Part shown: in pieces, positions 42,545 to 47,869 of the stretch | How the letters are laid out: the number at the start of each line of letters is the position of its first letter | Numbering within the stretch: the stretch's first letter is position 1 | NCBI GenBank assembly: GCA_017462785.1 | Contig: JAFTQJ010000072.1 | Span: 1-47,869 of the forward strand | Source: Oscillospiraceae bacterium | GTDB lineage: Bacteria; Bacillota; Clostridia; Oscillospirales; Ruminococcaceae | Direction: 5' to 3' | Length of the DNA stretch: 47,869 nucleotides | Translations under genes and position numbers: made by a program | Notes under the pieces: model-generated | Told to the model about the DNA's origin: nothing | Seen by the model: the letters and a program-made list of their open reading frames with translations, nothing else | The model's database searches: none

Positions 42545-42730
42545 ATTGCCCTGTGCAGGGGTTCTTGCGGGGAGCCCCCGCTGGCAATCGCCTCCCAATG
42601 CGGCTATGCCGCAAAGGTCGGCACGTTCTTCTCAAATCAACATAAAATTGCTTTGCAAAACACTGGTTGCCGCTTGCACGAAGTGCAAAGGCAACGATCA
42701 CCAGCGGCGGTTCGCCGCCCGCAAATCATG
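42545..42730. repeat. Hairpin-rich insertion replacing the recombinase zinc-ribbon region
   Basis: About 185 bp with several short palindromes (GGCGGTTCGCCGCC, TGCACGAAGTGCA, GCGGCTATGCCGC, GGGGAGCCCC). It begins right after the codons for SELMICG and ends where the LHRAI helix resumes. It replaces the ~45 codons expected for the cysteine-rich ribbon. The exact limits are uncertain. It resembles a REP/MITE-type element. Confidence 0.5.
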
Positions 42731-43722
42731 AGTTCTGAAAGGGCGAATTTGCTGGAATACTTGCCCTGCTCTGTTGTTGTGCGGTCGGATATTTTACGCT
42801 TGGATTTCCGCCGTGCAAGCTCCTGCTGTGCAAGGTTGAATGTGTCACGGTCGATGATCGCATCATGGCAATCAGTCACCAGAAACATTGCTCTATCGCC
42901 GTTATTCTTGACCTGCTTATGGGTGATGCAGTCGGCGGTATAGGTTTTCTGGAGCAGACAGTCACCGGAGTACTTTTCATTTTCCAGAATCCGTTTCACC
43001 GCTTCACGATGCCATTTCGCAATCTTGTCGCTTGTAAAATGCTGGTTTTCCAGCACATCTGCAATTGTTTGCAGTGAATGCCCGTCCAGAAAAAGCCTGA
43101 AGATCAGCCGCACGATCTCCGCCTCCTCCGGCACAATCTCCGGTTTCCCGTTCGCCCCTTTCCGATACCCCAGCCAGTATTTGTACTGATACCGCACTCT
43201 GCCCTCTCGGAATGCCTTTTCCACGCCCCAGCTGACATTCTTGGAAATGGATTCGGATTCCGCCTGTGCAAAACTGCCGTAGAGGGCAATCATAAATTCA
43301 GAAGTCAAGGTTAAGGTGTTGATATTTTCCTTTTCGAATATCACCCCGATCCCAAGATCTTTCAGCTGCCGCACATATTCCAGACAATCCACCGTATTTC
43401 GGGCAAAACGGCTGATCGACTTTGTGATCACAAGATCAATTTTCTTCCGCTTGCACATACGGATCATGCGATTAAACTCGGTACGTTTCTTGGTCTGCGT
43501 ACCCGAAATTCCCTCATCCGCAAAGATTCCGGCAAGCGTCCATTCTCTGTTTTTGTTGATTAAGTCCGAATAATAGGCAATCTGCACCTGATAGCTGTTC
43601 TGCTGTTCCTCCTGCTCGGTCGAAACACGACAGTAGGCGGCGACTCGCAGCTGGTGGTATTGCCGATTCTCTGCGGTTTGTGGTCGTGCTGGAATGACGG
43701 TTACGTTTGGGGCGTTTGTCAT
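42637..43722 (-). pseudogene. Large serine recombinase, N-terminal catalytic part (zinc ribbon lost)
   Basis: 361-residue frame. The resolvase-type domain has VAAYCRVSTEQEEQ (nucleophile Ser), DEGISGTQTKKRTEF and ITKSISRFARNT. A recombinase domain (~165-330) follows. The frame then leaves the family at SELMICG and continues into RRTAAGDRCLCTSCKRQ, which is insertion-derived. Without the zinc ribbon and coiled-coil, DNA end recognition should fail, so it is probably dead. Its start overlaps the upstream accessory gene by ATGA. It would have integrated or excised the element. Confidence 0.75.
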
Positions 43723-44573
43723 GTGATATTACTCCTCTCTGTGGTATTTTTGATGGTCACACCGTTGATCAATTCCACCTCAACGGTGCAAAAATGGCTC
43801 ACAGAAATTCGTGCAGCACAGGATTTCAGCAAGCCAGTATCAAGCGTATTGAGTTGTTCTCGGAAACCAAGAATATCCCGCAGAACTGCGGTTTTCTGCG
43901 GTGTATCGCTATAGGCACATCGGCTGTATTTCAGCTGTGCAAGCTCCAGAATTTCGTTTCTTGTGCGGTCGTAATCGGGATTGGCGGCATCCATCTTTTG
44001 CCTGATCTCATTCTCTTTGCGGATGATCTCTGCATCGGGCGAATATTTTCCCACTTCACCACCATTTTCCAACAAGCTGGGGTTGGCGATTGCTGAATTA
44101 AGTACCGTCAGCACAGCACCCGTCAGCATCTGGTCGGTCAGCTGGAACTGAAAACGATAGCAATTGGAATTTCGGCAGTCCCACAATTCGTTCTTGCGGA
44201 ACAGCCTGCCACCGCACTCCTTGCAGACAGCAAGATTCCGCACAATTTTCATGTCCTCCGGCAGCACACAGAGAGAAGTCGCCTTCCGGCTTTTCTTCTC
44301 ATTCACCGCACGGAACATCTCCTCGGAAATAAGCTGCGGAAATTTGTCCGTGCCGAGATACTTCTCATTTTCGAGAATCCGCTTGACCATGTTCTTATTC
44401 CATACAGCACCTTCACTGTAGGGGACTTCCATGCGTTTTGCGATGTCCAACAGGCTGTGACCTGCCAGATAATCGCTGAAAATCGTGACAACTGCGAGTA
44501 CTTCAGTCGGATTTGTTGTGATTTCGCCGTTCTGCATCATGTAACCGAAGGGGATTGTTCTGTTCTTTGCCAT
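43719..44573 (-). CDS. Recombinase-family protein lacking the catalytic domain
   Basis: 284 aa from ATG 44573, 6 nt after GTAGGTG. It starts directly in the Recombinase domain (IPFGYMMQNGEITTNPTEVL, VKRILENEKYLGTDKFPQL) and keeps the zinc ribbon (VCKECGGRLFRKNELWDCRN), coiled-coil and a C-terminal strand, but has no resolvase Ser domain. Such truncated paralogues are common next to full recombinases of Clostridia elements, and may bind att sites or set directionality. It overlaps the next recombinase by 4 nt. No frameshift or upstream remnant of a catalytic domain is seen. Confidence 0.75.
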   Translation of the reverse strand: MAKNRTIPFGYMMQNGEITTNPTEVLAVVTIFSDYLAGHSLLDIAKRMEVPYSEGAVWNKNMVKRILENEKYLGTDKFPQLISEEMFRAVNEKKSRKATSLCVLPEDMKIVRNLAVCKECGGRLFRKNELWDCRNSNCYRFQFQLTDQMLTGAVLTVLNSAIANPSLLENGGEVGKYSPDAEIIRKENEIRQKMDAANPDYDRTRNEILELAQLKYSRCAYSDTPQKTAVLRDILGFREQLNTLDTGLLKSCAARISVSHFCTVEVELINGVTIKNTTERSNIT

Positions 44574-44650
44574 TTTCTTCACCTACCTGTTTTTACTCAC
44601 ATCATATCACATTTTTCCGCAGAAGTCCATTCATCAACACCAACAAAAAA

Positions 44651-44675
44651 GCTCTGTGATTTTTAGTCACAGAGC
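44651..44675 (-). terminator. Terminator of the toxin-antitoxin module
   Basis: Perfect 9-bp stem GCTCTGTGA / TCACAGAGC, followed on the minus strand by TTTTTTGTTG, just past the toxin stop at 44683. Confidence 0.82.
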
Positions 44676-44682
44676 ATCATAA

Positions 44683-45003
44683 TTATCTTTCATCAAGTAA
44701 TTTTTCATAATCCCGTCCGCCGTAAATAACACGGGCAACTGTAATTCGTTTTTTCTCCTCGTCCACCCAGTAGAACAGGATGTATTTCTTTACTATCAGC
44801 TTGCGGTATTCATGTTTCAGCGGTCGAAGCGGCGTATAGACTGCACATCTGTACGGCATATCTGCAAGGGCATCCGCTGCCGTTACCATTTCCTCCGCAA
44901 GTGCTTCTGCCGCATCCGGATTAGCAAGCTTTACGCCGATATACGATGCAATTTCAATCATATCACGCATAGCGATCGGCAAATACTCCAATGTATACAT
45001 CAT
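44683..45003 (-). CDS. RelE/ParE-family toxin
   Basis: 106 aa, overlapping the antitoxin by ATGA. It reads as the family fold: YTLEYLPIAMRDMIEIASYI (first strand and helix), LADMPYRCAVYTPLRPLKHE, then YRKLIVKKYILFYWVDEEKK and VARVIYGGRDYEKLL, the terminal strand. ParE-type members poison gyrase; RelE-type cut mRNA on the ribosome, and the sequence alone does not decide. It lies among recombinase genes, where such modules stabilise elements. Confidence 0.88.
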   Translation of the reverse strand: MMYTLEYLPIAMRDMIEIASYIGVKLANPDAAEALAEEMVTAADALADMPYRCAVYTPLRPLKHEYRKLIVKKYILFYWVDEEKKRITVARVIYGGRDYEKLLDER

Positions 45004-45269
45004 TCACCTCGTGCTGCGGCTTTCATCGCCATCAGAACATCCTTGGATGAAAAACGTTCATTGGTTGCCTCTGCTTCTCGCTCTGCTTCAACAAGCTTTG
45101 CATAAACATCGCTCTCAAATTGCATTTTTTCGTAAGCCTCCATGCTCATCACCACCATATCTCCGTAGCCATTCTTGGTCAGAAAAACGGGCTGTGCTGT
45201 TTCATGCACAGTTCTGGAAATATCTGCAAAATTATTTCTCAGATCTGAAACCGGTCGAATCATATTCAT
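45000..45269 (-). CDS. Phd/YefM-family antitoxin
   Basis: 89 aa from ATG 45269 after AGGAGGT. The N-terminal DNA-binding part (IRPVSDLRNNFADISRTVHE) and the VFLTKNGYGDMVVMSMEAYE strand-helix are typical of Phd/YefM. The C-terminal helix (~ 55-89) should wrap the toxin. It neutralises the following ParE/RelE toxin and probably represses the shared promoter at 45292-45320. Confidence 0.88.
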   Translation of the reverse strand: MNMIRPVSDLRNNFADISRTVHETAQPVFLTKNGYGDMVVMSMEAYEKMQFESDVYAKLVEAEREAEATNERFSSKDVLMAMKAAARGE

Positions 45270-45291
45270 AGCCGCACCTCCTATTACTCAT

Positions 45292-45320
45292 ATTTTATCA
45301 TAATTATGCTAAAATGTCAA
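45292..45320 (-). promoter_or_regulatory. Promoter of the toxin-antitoxin operon
   Basis: Minus-strand TTGACA (45320-45315), a 17-nt spacer and TAAAAT (45297-45292). Confidence 0.75.
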
Positions 45321-45326
45321 TAGCAA

Positions 45327-46862
45327 TTATATCCTTTCCGTCAATTTCAGTCCGCCGATCAGATGAAATTCCAGCTCGTTCCGGCTATGCACTACAATCT
45401 TTTCCACGATACTTTCAAATGCCTCCGGTTCGAAGTATACCATCAGATCCTGCCGCTTTGCGAAGAAATCCGTCAGCATCTCGATCTGGTCAAGGGTTTC
45501 ATCCTCGTCATCCGATTGCGTGAGTCGTTTCAATTCTCGCTGTAAACGAGAAATTTTTGTGTTCAGTTCAGCAGTCTGCGACTGGAACTTTGCTTCATCG
45601 AGAAAGCCTTTGGTTTTCAGTCGGGTGAGGACGTGCTGTTGCTCTCGCAGTTTGGCGATTTCTTTGCGGATGTCCATGATCTGGAGGTTGCCGGTGTATT
45701 TTTTGAGTTTGAGTTCCTGTAATGCGGATTGCAGAGGAAGAAGAATATCCTGATAATTCGCTGAAAGTTTGTTGTAAAGCCGGATAAATGCTTCATGTAT
45801 TTTTATTTCAGAAATGCGATGCATTTCACAGAGTGAAGCACTTTCATAGTGCTTTCGGCATCCCCAGTATATTTCAGAAATCCGTACTTGTCTTTTAAAA
45901 CTTGAACCGCAGTTTTGACAATAAATTCTTTTGCTTAATGTATGTGTTTGGTCGGCTGGTGTAAAATAACAACTGCGTTCCGATATGATTTTCTGCACCG
46001 CTTCAAAATCATTTCGGCAAATAATCGGTTCATGTGTATTAGTTAAATAGAATTGCTCTTTCTCTCCTTTATTTCGTCTTTTTTGAAATGGAAGTGAAAC
46101 ATTATAGCTTTTTTGCCATAAAGAATCACCGATATATTTTTCGTTTGTCAGAATATATTGAATCGCCGAAATTCTCCACAGAGAACTGCGTTCGTTTTTG
46201 GATGTAAAATCTCTGTTTAATTCTTGACAAATAGCTGAATATCCGTATCCTTTTAAAAAAAGATTAAAGATTCTTTGAACAATCGCTGCTTCTTTTGGTT
46301 CTACCACAAGTTTTCCATCCGCAATGCGATACCCATAAGGTGCAGAGTGTGGACAAATTGTGCCATCATGCATTTGCTTTTGATAAGCCCATTTGATATT
46401 CTGCGAAATCGACACCGATTCCTCCTGTGCCAGTCCCCCCATAATCGTAATCATCATCTCATCCGTCATGTTCGCCGTGTCGATATTCTCTTTCTCAAAA
46501 AGCAACGTAATTCCGAGCGATTTCAGCTCTCGAACATTCTTCAGACATTCCTTTGTGTTTCTCGCAAATCGGCTGATCGACTTCGTATAGATCCGGTCGA
46601 TTTCCCCCCTGCGGCAGTCCTGCATGAGCCGTTGGAACTCGTCACGCTTGTCCTCACGAGTACCGGTGATGCCTTCGTCGGCGTACACATCAACGAGAAT
46701 TTCCGTTTCGGAATCCTCGAATTAATGGCTGTAATAGGTCACCTGTGCCATGTAGGAATTGAGCTGATCCTCACTGCTGGAACTGACACGGCAGTACGCC
46801 GCTGCTCGGGTCTTCGCCGTGTTTTCGACCAAAGTTGGTTGGATTACGGTTACAGTTGGCAT
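45327..46862 (-). pseudogene. Large serine recombinase with an in-frame stop
   Basis: The full frame runs 512 codons from ATG 46862 (GGGGGTGG upstream). It opens with TRAAAYCRVSSSSEDQLNSY, the catalytic Ser motif, then meets TAA at 46724-46722, in the same frame as the rest (VDVYADEGITGTREDKRDEF, IYTKSISRFARNTKECLKNV). The remainder is intact: Recombinase domain, zinc ribbon (IYCQNCGSSFKRQ ... WGCRKHYES), coiled-coil and C-terminus. A GTG at 46688 could restart a 453-aa protein without the nucleophile. Either it is a dead gene or the stop is a sequencing error. Its termini are otherwise normal. Confidence 0.82.
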
Positions 46863-46931
46863 GTTGCCACCCCCTTTATGAATCGTTTCTATCACCATAC
46901 CACATTTTCGTGCAGAATGGAATCACCATAG

Positions 46932-47060
46932 TCAACAAATTTCATCCTTATTTTCTGTGCATTCCATCCCACGGTCAGCCCCTCCTGCCGTCACACAGCA
47001 GCAGGTGAACAGCATACCGCCGACTCCACCAAGCATTAAGCCGATAATAAATCCGATCAT
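46932..47060 (-). CDS. Small membrane protein, DUF3789-like
   Basis: 42 aa. The N-terminus MIGFIIGLMLGGVGGMLFTC is a single transmembrane helix with glycine spacing, then a Cys-rich turn and a short charged tail. It matches the tiny DUF3789-type proteins that recur in Firmicute integrative elements. Its ATG overlaps the preceding stop by ATGA. The function is not known. Confidence 0.7.
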   Translation of the reverse strand: MIGFIIGLMLGGVGGMLFTCCCVTAGGADRGMECTENKDEIC

Positions 47061-47224
47061 CCGCCCACCTCCAATTCTCTTGCGGATGGAAAGCAGAAAA
47101 TTACTTGTTCACGCAGTTTCTTCATGCATAGTTCCTTCTGCTCCGCAGTCAGTCCTGCCAGTTTTTCCTGCACAAATTTTTCAAGCAAATGACACGCATA
47201 TTCCGCTTGTCCGTATTTTTTCAT
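47057..47224 (-). CDS. Small helical element protein
   Basis: 55 aa. The ATG overlaps the MazF-type gene's stop (ATGA) and its own stop overlaps the DUF3789-like gene's start. The sequence is helical and charged (QEKLAGLTAEQKELCMKKLR). No family was recognised. Tight coupling on both sides supports it as real. Confidence 0.6.
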   Translation of the reverse strand: MKKYGQAEYACHLLEKFVQEKLAGLTAEQKELCMKKLREQVIFCFPSARELEVGG

Positions 47225-47562
47225 AAGCTCACTCCCAAACTGATTTTAATTGCATTGTCAATTTTTCGCATGATTTCGCCGTCTAACGTTCCCACATAAT
47301 GCCGGATTCGCTGGCGGTCAATCGTGCGGATCTGTTCCAATAAAACAGTGGAATTTCTCGAAAGTCCGCCGCTTTTGCCAATGCGGATATGTACCGGCAG
47401 ATAATGCTTTCCGGCTGTAGAAATCGGGGCGATGATGATGGTGGGACTGTGGAAATTTCCCACATCATTCTGCACCACCAGCACCGGACGAGTGCCGCCC
47501 TGCTCGCTGCCGATCGTTCCTGACAGATCAGCATAAAATATATCGCCCCGCTTCACGGTCAA
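47221..47562 (-). CDS. MazF/PemK-family endoribonuclease toxin
   Basis: 113 aa from TTG 47562, placed just after the preceding stop; the frame stays open further upstream to 47775, but those codons are shared with another reading frame. It opens TVKRGDIFYADLSGTIGSEQ, the hallmark of MazF/PemK, with GGTRPVLVVQNDVGNFHSPT and IIAPIST strands following. The family cuts single-stranded mRNA at short motifs. No MazE/PemI antitoxin is evident next to it; such solitary copies are usual in these element operons. The weak start codon suggests low expression or coupling. Confidence 0.85.
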   Translation of the reverse strand: MTVKRGDIFYADLSGTIGSEQGGTRPVLVVQNDVGNFHSPTIIIAPISTAGKHYLPVHIRIGKSGGLSRNSTVLLEQIRTIDRQRIRHYVGTLDGEIMRKIDNAIKISLGVSL

Positions 47563-47563
47563 T

Positions 47564-47749
47564 TTACCGCACAGTGAAGCCTTTTTTGTGTCTAACACAA
47601 CTTCTGAACGGGCAGAACAGCACATTGTTGTTCCTATCGTACCAGACACAGCCGTGGCATGGGTGATGCGGCGGCAGTCGGATCGTCGGCTGGGGGATGC
47701 TGCTGCCTTCACCGCAGATGATCGGCTTCCATCCATTATTTTTACGCAT
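47564..47749 (-). CDS. Small Cys-rich element protein
   Basis: 61 aa from ATG 47749, overlapping the end of the frame before it; a GTG at 47773 in the same frame has a stronger Shine-Dalgarno (GGAGGAGG), so the start is unsure. The sequence WKPIICGEGSSIPQPTIRLP, PPHHPCHGCVWYDRNNNVLF and CPFRSCVRHKKGF has four spaced cysteines that could bind zinc. Its place before the MazF-type gene is typical for small element proteins. The function is unknown. Confidence 0.55.
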   Translation of the reverse strand: MRKNNGWKPIICGEGSSIPQPTIRLPPHHPCHGCVWYDRNNNVLFCPFRSCVRHKKGFTVR

Positions 47750-47869
47750 TTTCTTTTCGCTTTGGATCTCCACATCGTTTCGCCTCCTCCAGTCTATGTA
47801 AACGGCGGCAGAAATCGCCGCCGTATTGTCGTTTCTTCCTCCGTTTGATGCACAAATCTCGCTGTAATC
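47742..47869 (-). CDS. Possible 3' end of an upstream element gene (partial)
   Basis: An open frame enters from the right edge and ends at TAA 47744-47742, eight bases inside the next gene, in the coupled style of this operon. The visible 41 residues are very basic (LCIKRRKKRQYGGDFCRRLH then RLEEAKRCGDPKRKENA). Without its start it cannot be confirmed. A strong hairpin at 47802-47824 lies within it. Confidence 0.35.
   Translation of the reverse strand, partial: LQRDLCIKRRKKRQYGGDFCRRLHRLEEAKRCGDPKRKENA

Noticed and set aside
47802-47824. Terminator at the right edge
   Set aside because: The GGCGGC hairpin is strong but the minus strand continues TTTACATAG without a T-run, and it may lie inside a coding frame.
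47588-47848. Plus-strand small protein at the right edge
   Set aside because: It is antisense to the coupled minus-strand genes and lacks a Shine-Dalgarno.

Overview
The window looks like a low-GC Gram-positive gut anaerobe, most likely a Ruminococcus-type member of the Oscillospiraceae. This is inferred from two secreted dockerin proteins, a flavodiiron/rubredoxin/rubrerythrin operon, pyrimidine-nucleoside phosphorylase, SpoIIR, lipoproteins and strong sigma-A-type promoters. No rRNA, tRNA or CRISPR array was seen.

Layout. Bases 1-3.9 kb hold the 5' end of an unidentified gene, a dockerin protein with three near-repeated beta-type modules, and an operon of an LtaS/MdoB-type phosphoglycerol transferase and an acetyltransferase. 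The transferase leader contains a ~170-bp imperfect palindrome. Bases 4.2-5.9 kb hold an AT-rich KAP-family P-loop NTPase. Bases 6.1-9.8 kb hold an ECF sigma factor, a membrane anti-sigma-like protein and a large solute-binding lipoprotein. Bases 10.0-11.2 kb hold a two-subunit YjjP/YjjB (ThrE-type) exporter.

Bases 11.5-21.4 kb are the main attraction. Eight tightly packed or overlapping plus-strand genes encode five paralogous B12-binding-type radical SAM enzymes, a GH3-type acyl-adenylating amide synthetase and two GNAT-fold proteins. There is no NRPS, PKS, precursor peptide or transporter inside. It reads as a biosynthetic operon for an unknown, probably non-peptide, small molecule or lipid. 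It is followed by a second ECF sigma/anti-sigma pair (21.5-23.3 kb).

Bases 23.4-35.2 kb are ordinary chromosome: the oxygen-defence operon (flavodiiron protein, rubredoxin, rubrerythrin), a second dockerin protein, Pdp, SpoIIR, a carbohydrate-binding beta-helix lipoprotein, a FIST-GGDEF-like-EAL protein and a GldG-like lipoprotein.

Bases 35.3-47.9 kb look like a mobile or defence island. They hold an array of repeated minus-strand terminators, a Gabija-like pair (GajA OLD/TOPRIM nuclease, GajB UvrD-type helicase), and an amidoligase / gamma-glutamylcyclotransferase / small-protein operon. A decayed large-serine-recombinase module follows: one gene with a replaced zinc-ribbon region, one lacking the catalytic domain and one with an in-frame stop. 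A ParE-type toxin-antitoxin pair is nested among the recombinases, and several small element genes including a MazF/PemK-type toxin lie at the right edge. The element ends could not be fixed from sequence alone.

Start sites were chosen by Shine-Dalgarno position and often differ from the longest open frame. Functions come from motifs read by eye, with no database search.
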